This document shows, in pieces, positions 1 through 5,797 of a stretch of DNA of 8,043 bases; the first letter of the stretch is position 1, and every line of letters begins with the position of its first letter. Source of the stretch: Nocardioidaceae bacterium (lineage in GTDB: Bacteria > Actinomycetota > Actinomycetes > Propionibacteriales > Nocardioidaceae). Both the position numbers and the translations under genes were made by a program. The notes beneath the pieces are model-generated. The model had not been told where the DNA came from, did no database searches, and was given only the letters and a program-made list of their open reading frames with translations. The stretch is taken from positions 1 through 8,043 of the forward strand of contig JAGQUE010000246.1 of assembly GCA_020438665.1 (NCBI GenBank), given 5' to 3'.

Positions 1-384
1 AAGGACGGCTACGGCCGCAACTACCTCGTCCCCCGTGGTCTGGCGACCCGCTGGACCCGTGGCGGCCAGAAGACCATCGACTCGATCAAGCAGGCTAGGT
101 CGGCCCGCGCGGTGCGCGGCCTCGACCACGCCGAGGAGATCAAGGCCAAGCTCGAGCAGGGTGCGGTCAACGTCAAGGTCCGCGCCGGCCAGGGCGGCCG
201 CCTCTTCGGTGCCGTCACCGTCGGTGAGATCGCCGACGCGCTGAGCGCGGCCAGCGGCGAGTCCGTCGACAAGCGGACCATCGCGGTCGCCAACCCGATC
301 AAGACGCTCGGTGCCCACGAGGTGTCGGTCAAGCTCCACGACGAGGTGTCCGCCAAGGTGGCCCTCAACGTCGTTCCCTCCTGA
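1..384 (+). CDS. rplI: 50S ribosomal protein L9 (5' end outside window)
   Basis: The frame is open from base 1 and ends at a TGA at 382-384, giving 127 visible residues. L9 is normally about 148-150 residues, so roughly the first 21 are missing. The visible part begins with [15 protein letters not shown], the hallmark of the N-terminal 23S rRNA-binding domain. A charged connecting helix follows, and then the C-terminal domain with the [19 protein letters not shown] segment, which is highly conserved in L9. L9 binds domain V of 23S rRNA near the L1 stalk and helps limit frameshifting and miscoding. In actinobacteria it is usually the last gene of an rpsF-ssb-rpsR-rplI cluster. A strong hairpin 35 bases after the stop fits the end of that operon. 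Identification is secure. Confidence 0.97.
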   Translation, partial: KDGYGRNYLVPRGLATRWTRGGQKTIDSIKQARSARAVRGLDHAEEIKAKLEQGAVNVKVRAGQGGRLFGAVTVGEIADALSAASGESVDKRTIAVANPIKTLGAHEVSVKLHDEVSAKVALNVVPS

Positions 385-418
385 CCCACCCCGGCGCCTA
401 CCGCGTCCGCTGACACTG

Positions 419-449
419 CGGCCCGTCCCTCCATGTGAGGGGCGGGCCG
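419..449 (+). terminator. Bidirectional hairpin terminator between rplI and the STAND gene
   Basis: A 13-bp stem (419-431 with 437-449) closes a 5-base loop. It has only one imperfect pair, G-T in the plus-strand RNA. The plus strand continues TTGT, so this is a GC-rich hairpin with a very short T tract, as is usual in actinobacteria. It lies 35 bases after the rplI stop and 19 bases beyond the stop of the convergent minus-strand gene, so it can serve both. Confidence 0.8.
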
Positions 450-468
450 TTGTCGTGGGCGCCGACGG

Positions 469-3180
469 TCAGCGCGTGCGGCGCAGCTCGGCGATCCGAC
501 CCGCGAGCCGGTCGGCCTGCGGGTTGCCCAGCTTGCCGTAGGCCGCCAGCGCCTTGCCCCAGCAGCGGATCGCCTCGGCGTCGTTGTCGCCGCGGGCGGC
601 ACAGTCGCCGAGGCCGCGCCAGGCCCGGGCGGTCTCGAACGGGTCGCCCATCGCGCGGGCCAGCTCGAGGGCGAGAACGAACCGCTCGACCGCCGTGTCG
701 CAGTCACCGGTCGCGACGGCGACCTCACCGAGACCGTTGCTGGCGTCGGCGCGGATCCACACGATGCTGAGCCGGTCGCCGATGGCCAACCCGTCGTCGA
801 GGGACCGGGCGGCGTCGCCGACCCTGCCCTGGCGGAGCTCGACCTGGCCGCGGCGTACGAGACACGCCCCCACCCCGACCGGCTGCTCCAGCTCCTCGGC
901 GAGGCTGAGCCCGGCGTCGATGAGGGCGAGTGCCTCGTCGTGGTCACCGAGCCGGGAGCGCACCTCACCCAGGCTGGCCATGGTGGTCGCCTGGCGGGTG
1001 CGCATCCCGACCAGGGTCTGGAGCTCCAGCGCGCGCAGCAGGACGCGCTCGGCGTCGGCCCACCGCTCGGAGAGGAGATAGAGGTAGGGCATATCGGTGT
1101 AGATCTCGGCCACGTTGGAGAGGTCGCCGACCTCCTCGGAGATGGCCGCCGCGCTGGTGAAGAGCGCCTCGGCTGCCTCGAACCGCCCGAGGTATTGGGT
1201 GGCCGCCGCCAGCGCCGACGTGGCCCGCCCCTCGAGGAACCGGGAGCCGACCTGGCGGGCGGACGCGACAGCGTCGGTGAGCACCGTGCGGGCCTCGGTG
1301 ACCCGGGCCAGCTTGAGCAGGATCTGGCCGTGCCCGATCTGCGCGGCGATCCGCCGGGGGCCGGCGGACTCGGCCACCGCGAGCGTGGCCCAGTGGCGGG
1401 CCGTCTCGAGGTCGCCTGCCAGCGCATAGACCCTCGCGAGTCCGTCGGCGGCGACCGCTCGCATCGTGGAGTCGACCGCCCGGCGCGCCACCTGGTGGAG
1501 CCCGACGGCGTCGGAGAACAGCCCGTCGGCCTCCAGCCAGGGTGCGACGGCCGCGGCCACGGCGGCCACCTCGTCGACCGAGCCGTGCTCGCCGGCGAAC
1601 AGTGCGGCGGCGAGCAGGTTGGACGTCTCGAGCGAGAGCCAGTCGCGGGCGGAGGCGACGTCGCCAACGTCGGGCATCGGCACCCCCTCGGGCGGCGTCG
1701 GCACCAGGTCGGAGCCGCGGAGCTGCTGGCAGGCATGCTGGGCGGTCACGGCGTAGTGCTGCAGCAGCCGACGTACGGCGTCCACGCGCGCGCTGTGGGG
1801 GTCGATGTCACGACTGAGCTGGGCGGCATAGCGGCGTACGACGTCGTGGAGCCTGACGCGGCCGTGCTCGTCGGCGAAGACGAGGTGCTCGGCGCGCAGC
1901 ACGGCGAGCTCGCGCTCTGTGGCGGCGACGGTCCAGCCGGCCAGCGCGGCGGCGGCCCAGCGGGACACCGACTCACCGGGATGGAGTGCGAGCAGCCGGA
2001 ACAGCCGTCCCGCTCGGTCGGGCAGGGCGGCATAGGAGGTGGCGAGCGACCGCCCGACCGCGTCGGCCGGGGGGACCGACTCGAGCCGGCGGACCTGGTC
2101 GGCGAGGGTCCACTCGGGGGTCTCGGCGAGCCGGGCGCCGGTGAGGACGAGGTCGAGCGGCAGGCCCCCGCACAGCTCGACGAGGCGCCGGCTCTCCTGG
2201 GGCTGCTCGGCGAGCGGGGCCGCTGGCGCAAGGGCGCGCAGCAGCGCGACGGAGTCGGGCACCGGCAGTGGGCTCACCTCGACCTGGCTCCAGTCGCTCC
2301 GTCCCGCTCCTGGCGGCCGGGCGAAGCTGTTGCGGCTGGTGACCAGGACCTGGGGGCCGGTGAGCGCGGCCAGCAGCGGCTCGAGCTGGTCGGCGTCGCG
2401 GGCGTTGTCGAGCACCACCAGGGCGGAGCGGTCGGGGAGCAGGGTGCGGCAGCGCTCGATGCGGTGGTCGAGGTCGAGCCGCATCAGCTCCGCGCCGCTC
2501 ACGCCCAGTCGGCGCAGCAGCGCTCCAAGCACGGTGATCGGCTCGGCGGGGGGTTGGTCGTCGTCATAGCCACGCAGGTTGACCAGGTAGGCGCGCTTGA
2601 CGCCCCGGCCGCGGAGGCGTTCGGCGGCCCGGCGGACGAGCTCGGACTTGCCGACCCCGGGCATGCCGACCAGCACCGTCACCCGGGTGGCATAGGGGCC
2701 CAGCAGCCAGCGCAGCTCGCGCTGACGCCCCACGAAGTGACGGCTCGCCACGTCGGGCGGCGACTCCACGTGGGCCACGTCGGAGGGGATCGCGCGGCGT
2801 TCGAGCTCGGCGTGGACCAGGCGCCAGGCGGGGACCCGATCGGTCGCGCCCAGGACGGCCACGATGTCGGCGAGCAGTTCGGGGTCGATGCGCGTGCGAC
2901 CCGCGCGGAAGCAGTCATAGACGGTGACCCGGCCCGGGGTGGCCTCGCTGGCGGGCAGGCCGCGCGCGATCCGGGCGTCGGCCACGCGGCGCGCGATCTG
3001 GGTGTAGGACGGGTTGCCCGCCCACTCGCGCAGGTCGGTCAGCCGGGCGGCCAGGTCATCGAGGGTGGTCAGGCCCACGGGCTCGGGCGGTGCTCCGGAC
3101 ACGAGACCCCCGGATCTGTCTTTCACTCCACGCCCTGCGGTGGCCGCTGGTGCTGGCGTGGGGCCCCCTTGCGTTGCCAT
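469..3180 (-). CDS. XRE-like / NB-ARC (STAND) ATPase / TPR regulatory protein
   Basis: This is a 903-residue protein. Residues 38-125 resemble the XRE-like HTH of actinobacterial NB-ARC regulators (LREWAGNPSYTQIARR, then TVYDCFRAGRTRIDPELL), with about 15 extra residues between the two parts. A P-loop module follows: FVGR at 149-152, Walker A GMPGVGKS at 172-179, Walker B ALVVLDNA at 253-260, VLVTSRN at 277-283, GGLPL at 338-342 and an LHD (MHD-type) motif at 444-446. From about 540 to 885 the chain is helical with repeated TPR-like A..YLGRFEAAEALF patterns. Such STAND proteins are ATP-driven switches that oligomerise when the C-terminal sensor meets a ligand. Here the output is probably DNA binding, because no nuclease, protease or TIR domain is visible. 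The ATG at 3180 is preferred because GGAGGGGG lies just upstream (3184-3191). The open frame continues to 3486, but those 102 codons look non-coding. The ligand and target genes are unknown. Confidence 0.9.
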   Translation of the reverse strand: MATQGGPTPAPAATAGRGVKDRSGGLVSGAPPEPVGLTTLDDLAARLTDLREWAGNPSYTQIARRVADARIARGLPASEATPGRVTVYDCFRAGRTRIDPELLADIVAVLGATDRVPAWRLVHAELERRAIPSDVAHVESPPDVASRHFVGRQRELRWLLGPYATRVTVLVGMPGVGKSELVRRAAERLRGRGVKRAYLVNLRGYDDDQPPAEPITVLGALLRRLGVSGAELMRLDLDHRIERCRTLLPDRSALVVLDNARDADQLEPLLAALTGPQVLVTSRNSFARPPGAGRSDWSQVEVSPLPVPDSVALLRALAPAAPLAEQPQESRRLVELCGGLPLDLVLTGARLAETPEWTLADQVRRLESVPPADAVGRSLATSYAALPDRAGRLFRLLALHPGESVSRWAAAALAGWTVAATERELAVLRAEHLVFADEHGRVRLHDVVRRYAAQLSRDIDPHSARVDAVRRLLQHYAVTAQHACQQLRGSDLVPTPPEGVPMPDVGDVASARDWLSLETSNLLAAALFAGEHGSVDEVAAVAAAVAPWLEADGLFSDAVGLHQVARRAVDSTMRAVAADGLARVYALAGDLETARHWATLAVAESAGPRRIAAQIGHGQILLKLARVTEARTVLTDAVASARQVGSRFLEGRATSALAAATQYLGRFEAAEALFTSAAAISEEVGDLSNVAEIYTDMPYLYLLSERWADAERVLLRALELQTLVGMRTRQATTMASLGEVRSRLGDHDEALALIDAGLSLAEELEQPVGVGACLVRRGQVELRQGRVGDAARSLDDGLAIGDRLSIVWIRADASNGLGEVAVATGDCDTAVERFVLALELARAMGDPFETARAWRGLGDCAARGDNDAEAIRCWGKALAAYGKLGNPQADRLAGRIAELRRTR

Positions 3181-3183
3181 GTG

Positions 3184-3191
3184 CCCCCTCC
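3184..3191 (-). promoter_or_regulatory. Ribosome binding site deciding the STAND gene start
   Basis: On the minus strand GGAGGGGG precedes the ATG at 3180. Its GGAGG core (3191-3187) is 6 bases from the start codon, which is ideal spacing. It selects 3180 over the in-frame ATG codons at 3486 and 3480, which lack such a site. Confidence 0.8.
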
Positions 3192-3200
3192 AAGCATGGG

Positions 3201-3229
3201 AGCGTAACGGATCTGTCTCGGACTGTTCG
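3201..3229 (-). promoter_or_regulatory. Possible promoter of the STAND gene
   Basis: On the minus strand a TACGCT hexamer (3206-3201) fits the actinobacterial TAnnnT -10 pattern. The hexamer 17 bases upstream is CGAACA (3229-3224), a poor -35 matching TTGACA at only three positions. A weak -35 overlapped by direct repeats would fit an activator-dependent promoter. Tentative. Confidence 0.3.
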
Positions 3230-3240
3230 GAAACGTTCGG
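3215..3240 (-). repeat. Direct heptamer repeats upstream of the STAND gene
   Basis: On the minus strand three related heptamers follow one another: CCGAACG (3240-3234), CCGAACA (3230-3224) and CCGAGAC (3221-3215). The periods are 10 and 9 bases, about one helical turn. The last repeat ends 8 bases before the proposed -10 box. The series overlaps the weak -35, which is where an activator or autoregulator would bind. The bases are certain; the function is inferred. Confidence 0.4.
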
Positions 3241-3252
3241 GCGGGAGGACAC

Positions 3253-3348
3253 GGTGGCGCCTGAGCCACCAGCCTGTGCGCAGGACGGCCTGCGCCGGTG
3301 TGAGGGCCGTCCGATCCATGGGGGGAACGCCTCGGAATCGGGGGATTC
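3253..3348. repeat. Group of short inverted repeats in the divergent intergenic region
   Basis: The 343-base region between the STAND gene start and tetR holds no credible gene. Three short inverted repeats lie in this part: GGTGGC/GCCACC (3253-3258 with 3265-3270), GCGCAGG/CCTGCGC (3278-3284 with 3289-3295, 4-base loop) and GAATC/GATTC (3335-3339 with 3344-3348). Each is short enough to occur by chance in GC-rich DNA. The density is what stands out. Confidence 0.45.
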
Positions 3349-3367
3349 GGGGCGATCCTTCCCCAGT

Positions 3368-3417
3368 GGCCGCGGCTGCGCGGCCTGCGGCCGGACCCCG
3401 TGGGGTGTGGTCCGGCC
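3368..3417. repeat. Two adjacent perfect inverted repeats upstream of tetR
   Basis: GGCCGCG/CGCGGCC pairs 3368-3374 with 3379-3385 across a 4-base loop. GGCCGGACC/GGTCCGGCC pairs 3389-3397 with 3409-3417 across an 11-base spacer. Neither is followed by a T run on either strand, so they do not look like ordinary terminators. They lie upstream of the predicted starts of both divergent transcripts. Confidence 0.5.
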
Positions 3418-3430
3418 CTTCCACCGTCTC

Positions 3431-3464
3431 CGCACCGGCGCTGGCCGCGGCCAGTGCCGGTGCG
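3431..3464. repeat. Near-perfect 34-bp palindrome upstream of tetR
   Basis: Bases 3431-3464 read almost identically on both strands. The 17-base arms differ at only one symmetric pair (3440 G against 3455 T, a wobble pair if transcribed), there is no central spacer, and the centre is GGCCGCGGCC. The palindrome ends 23 bases before the proposed tetR -10 box, covering the region just upstream of its -35. It could be an operator for a dimeric regulator or a cruciform-forming barrier. No T tract follows, so a terminator is less likely. Confidence 0.6.
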
Positions 3465-3487
3465 TGCCCGCTCCCAGCATTTCCACC

Positions 3488-3493
3488 TATGAT
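3488..3493 (+). promoter_or_regulatory. -10 box of the tetR promoter
   Basis: TATGAT matches TATAAT at five of six positions. It lies 30 bases upstream of the tetR ATG, in a short AT-richer island within very GC-rich DNA. No good -35 is present at 16-18 bases upstream (TGCCCG at 17). Transcription would start near base 3500. Confidence 0.5.
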
Positions 3494-3502
3494 GAATTCA
3501 TC
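3491..3502. promoter_or_regulatory. Putative TetR operator, perfect 12-bp palindrome
   Basis: GATGAATTCATC is a perfect palindrome that overlaps the last three bases of the -10 box and the expected transcription start. This is the classic position for autorepression by a TetR-family protein. Its half-sites (GAtGAA and TTCATC) recur at the MFS promoter. TetR binding is inferred, not shown. Confidence 0.5.
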
Positions 3503-3523
3503 TGACTGGTGAGGAGGACGGCG

Positions 3524-4129
3524 ATGACGCAGCAGCCGCGCGGGCGGCGTCCGCGAGGCAGTGGGACCCGTGAGTCGATCCTGGCGGCGGCCAAGACCCG
3601 CTTCGCCGAGATGGGCTACCCCCGGACGACATTGCGAGCCATCGCCCAGGACGCCGGCGTCGACGTACGCCTCGTGACCCACTACTTCGGCTCCAAGCAG
3701 GAGCTGTTCACGGAGTGCGTCGAGCTGCCGTTCGAGCCCGAGGCGACGTTCACGGTGATCCTCGGGCCGGGACTCGACGGCATCGGCGAGCGCGTCGCGC
3801 GCTTCGTCTTCGGGGTGCTGGAGAGCGAGCAGGGTCGGCAGACCATGACCGGCCTGATCCGGGCGGCGGCCTCGGAGGAGGCGGCCGCCGAAGCGATCCG
3901 CAGCCTGTTGGTCGGCCGACTGCTGGGTCCGCTCGCGGCCCGGTTGGGGACCGACCGCCCCGAGCTGCGCGGTGCCCTGATGGGCTCCCAGGTGGCCGGG
4001 CTGGCCTTCGCCCGCTACATCGTCGCGTTGCCATCGCTGGTGGAGGCGCCGACGGAGCAGCTGATCCTCGCGGTCGCTCCCGTGATCGAGCACTACCTCA
4101 CCGACCCGATGCCGACCGTGGCGGACTAG
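3524..4129 (+). CDS. TetR/AcrR-family transcriptional repressor
   Basis: This is a 201-residue protein, a normal length for the family. Residues 15-62 form a canonical TetR N-terminal HTH: RESILAAAKTRFAEMGY, TTLRAIAQDAGVDVRLVTHYFGSKQELF. The basic tail before it (RGRRPRG) is typical. The C-terminal half (about 100-195) contains IRSLLVGRLLGPLAARLG, then SQVAGLAFARYIVALPSL. This resembles the TetR_C_17-type ligand and dimer domain common in actinobacteria. The ATG at 3524 is chosen because GAGGAGG (3511-3517) stands 6 bases upstream; a GTG at 3509 is in frame but overlaps that site. The gene is convergent with an MFS exporter, whose promoter carries sequence similar to the palindrome at this gene's own promoter. 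It therefore probably represses both itself and the pump, with release by a pump substrate. The ligand is unknown. Confidence 0.93.
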   Translation: MTQQPRGRRPRGSGTRESILAAAKTRFAEMGYPRTTLRAIAQDAGVDVRLVTHYFGSKQELFTECVELPFEPEATFTVILGPGLDGIGERVARFVFGVLESEQGRQTMTGLIRAAASEEAAAEAIRSLLVGRLLGPLAARLGTDRPELRGALMGSQVAGLAFARYIVALPSLVEAPTEQLILAVAPVIEHYLTDPMPTVAD

Positions 4130-4134
4130 CGCGA

Positions 4135-4172
4135 CCGTCGAGGGCCAGCGACGGAAGGCACCGGGCCGGTGC
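4135..4172. terminator. Tandem hairpins between convergent tetR and MFS genes
   Basis: The 52-base gap holds two small perfect hairpins: CCGTCG/CGACGG (4135-4140 with 4149-4154) and GCACCG/CGGTGC (4158-4163 with 4167-4172, 3-base loop). Neither has a T tract. Their position between two convergent stops suggests a weak bidirectional terminator. Confidence 0.4.
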
Positions 4173-4181
4173 TGTCTCGGG

Positions 4182-5711
4182 TCAGCGCTGAGCGCGCTCG
4201 TCTCCCCGCCTCGGCGCCAGGACGAACACGGCGACGGCGGCGAGCACGGCGACGATCGCGGCCGTGACGAGGGCCGATGAGATGCCGTCGACGAAGGCTT
4301 GCTTCGCCGCGGCGACAAGGGGAGCGGCTCGGTCCGCGTGGGCGGCGAGCTCCGGTGACTGGGTGAAGGCGATGGAGCCCAGCGCTGCCTCGCGGACCTG
4401 GTCGGGCAGGCCGGTGACGGCGCTCGCGAGCCCGTCGCGGTACTGCTGGTTGAGCGCGGAGCCCAAGATCGCGATCCCGAGCGCGCTGCCGAGCTCGCGC
4501 GCCGTGTCGTTGACAGCGGAGGCGACGCCCTGCTTGCTGGGCGGGAGCGCCTCGGTGATGGCGGTGGTGGACGGCGTACCGGCGAGTGCCATGCCGGCGG
4601 CGAAGACCGCCAGTCCCACAGCGAATCTCCAGTAGGCGAGGTCGGTGCCGACCGTGGCGATGACCAGGAGCCCGGTCGCGGTCAGCACGAGACCGAGCGG
4701 CGCGAGGCGTCGGAACCCGATGCGACGCGCGACCTTGGGCGCGTTGCGTGCCAGCGGGATCATCACCAGCGGCAGTGGCAACATCGCCAGGGCGGCCTTG
4801 AGCGGCGAGTAGCCGACCACGAACTGGAAGTACTGCAGGACCGTGAAGAGCATCCCGAACGACGCGAAGAACTGGACCGTGATGGCCAGGCTTCCCGCGC
4901 TGAAGCCGCGGATGGCGAACAGGCTGGGGTCCAGCAGCGGGTTGTCCCGACGCAGCTCCCATCCGACGAACATCAGGGTGGCCACGACGCCGATCACCAG
5001 GGTCGACACCGTGAGGGTGTCTCCCCAACCGCGCTCAGGGCCCTCGATGATGCCCATGACGATGCCGCCGACGGCGACGAGGGAGAGCAGCGCGCCCACG
5101 ATGTCGAGCGCGGGCGGGTGCTCGTCGACCGAGTCGGGGACGACGGCCAGCGTGCCCACGAGCGCCACCAGCGCCAGGCCCACGTTGAGACCGAAGAACG
5201 AGTTCCAGGCGAAGTACTCCAGCAGGAAGCCGGTTGCGAAGAGGCCCAGGACGGCACCTCCGCCGGCGACGCCGACCCAGACACCGATGGCCCGCGGCCG
5301 CTCGTCCTCGGGGAACGAGGTGGTGATGATCGACAGCGTCGTCGGCATGATCGCGGCGGCACCCATCCCCATCACCGCGCGCAGGGCGATGAGCGCGTGG
5401 GGGTCGTCGGTGACCATGGCGATCGCCGCGGCGAGCCCGAAGACGGCCAAGCCGGCGGCCAGCAGGCGCCGTCGGCCGAACCGGTCGCCGAGCGCGCCCG
5501 CGAAGAGCAACAGGCCGGCGAACACGACGGTGTAGGCGTCGACGATCCACGTGAGCTGCGTCTGGGTGGCCCCGGTCGAGCGGGCCAGGTCGGGCAGGGC
5601 AACGTTGAGGCCGCTCACGGCGGACACGACGGTCATCAGGGCCAGGGCGACCACACCCAGCACCCGTCGGGTGCTCGGCTGCCGCCCGTTCGTGGCGGGG
5701 GGCTTGCTCAT
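4182..5711 (-). CDS. MFS drug:H+ antiporter, DHA2 (EmrB/QacA-like, 14 TM)
   Basis: This is a 509-residue inner-membrane exporter. The DHA2 signatures are LNVALPDLARSTG then WIVDAY (35-60), motif A GALGDRFGRRRL (72-83) in the loop after TM2, RAVMGMGAAAIMPTTLSII (111-129), and a motif C-like glycine-rich stretch VGVAGGGAVLGLFATGFL (146-163). Late in the chain is AGTPSTTAITEALPPSKQG with SAVNDTARELGSALG (377-412), typical of this family. About 14 hydrophobic segments can be traced, ending near 497. Such pumps use the proton gradient to expel hydrophobic or cationic drugs; the substrate cannot be read from sequence. Two starts are possible. ATG 5711 has GTGGA (5725-5721) 9 bases upstream. ATG 5729 adds six residues, lacks a ribosome site and would be nearly leaderless. 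The gene has its own promoter and is separate from the MATE gene. Confidence 0.92.
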   Translation of the reverse strand: MSKPPATNGRQPSTRRVLGVVALALMTVVSAVSGLNVALPDLARSTGATQTQLTWIVDAYTVVFAGLLLFAGALGDRFGRRRLLAAGLAVFGLAAAIAMVTDDPHALIALRAVMGMGAAAIMPTTLSIITTSFPEDERPRAIGVWVGVAGGGAVLGLFATGFLLEYFAWNSFFGLNVGLALVALVGTLAVVPDSVDEHPPALDIVGALLSLVAVGGIVMGIIEGPERGWGDTLTVSTLVIGVVATLMFVGWELRRDNPLLDPSLFAIRGFSAGSLAITVQFFASFGMLFTVLQYFQFVVGYSPLKAALAMLPLPLVMIPLARNAPKVARRIGFRRLAPLGLVLTATGLLVIATVGTDLAYWRFAVGLAVFAAGMALAGTPSTTAITEALPPSKQGVASAVNDTARELGSALGIAILGSALNQQYRDGLASAVTGLPDQVREAALGSIAFTQSPELAAHADRAAPLVAAAKQAFVDGISSALVTAAIVAVLAAVAVFVLAPRRGDERAQR

Positions 5712-5719
5712 CGAAGTAA

Positions 5720-5749
5720 TTCCACGCATGACGAAGAAAGTTATTCATC
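5720..5749. promoter_or_regulatory. Putative TetR operator over the MFS -10 box
   Basis: On the plus strand GACGAA (5730-5735) and TTCATC (5744-5749) form imperfect inverted half-sites separated by 8 bases, enclosing the MFS -10 box and start. The half-sites match those of the 12-bp palindrome at tetR. In addition TTCCAC-N2-ATGA-N-GAA (5720-5735) recurs at 3481-3496 with 13 of 16 bases identical. The half-site spacing differs between the two promoters, so a shared repressor is plausible but not certain. Confidence 0.4.
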
Positions 5750-5766
5750 GAGCGTAGAATTGTCAA
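5738..5766 (-). promoter_or_regulatory. Promoter of the MFS exporter gene
   Basis: On the minus strand a perfect TTGACA (5766-5761) is followed after 17 bases by TAACTT (5743-5738), which fits the TAnnnT -10 pattern. Transcription would begin near 5731, giving a leader of about 20 bases before the ATG at 5711. This is the best sigma-70-type promoter in the window, which fits a gene normally held off by a repressor. Confidence 0.6.
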
Positions 5767-5797
5767 GCCGCGGAGACTGAGGCGGCTGTCGGGAAGG

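Noticed and set aside
940..3207. Long plus-strand open frame opposite the STAND gene
   Set aside because: Its Gly/Gln/His/Asp-rich translation is the usual shadow of a high-GC gene on the other strand; no domain or ribosome site supports it, while the minus-strand frame has clear NB-ARC motifs.
3181..3486. In-frame N-terminal extension of the STAND protein by 102 residues
   Set aside because: The extension is rich in Arg, Pro and Trp without domain character, overlaps strong inverted repeats and the likely promoter, and lacks a ribosome site. ATG 3180 has an excellent one.
3056..4318. Minus-strand 420-codon open frame across tetR
   Set aside because: The translation has no recognisable family and opposes a clear TetR HTH gene with a good ribosome site.
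5767..5786. Possible terminator after the MATE gene (GCCGC/GCGGC, 5-bp stem, 10-base loop)
   Set aside because: The stem is too short for its loop, it has no T tract and it abuts the MFS -35 box, so it cannot be told from chance.
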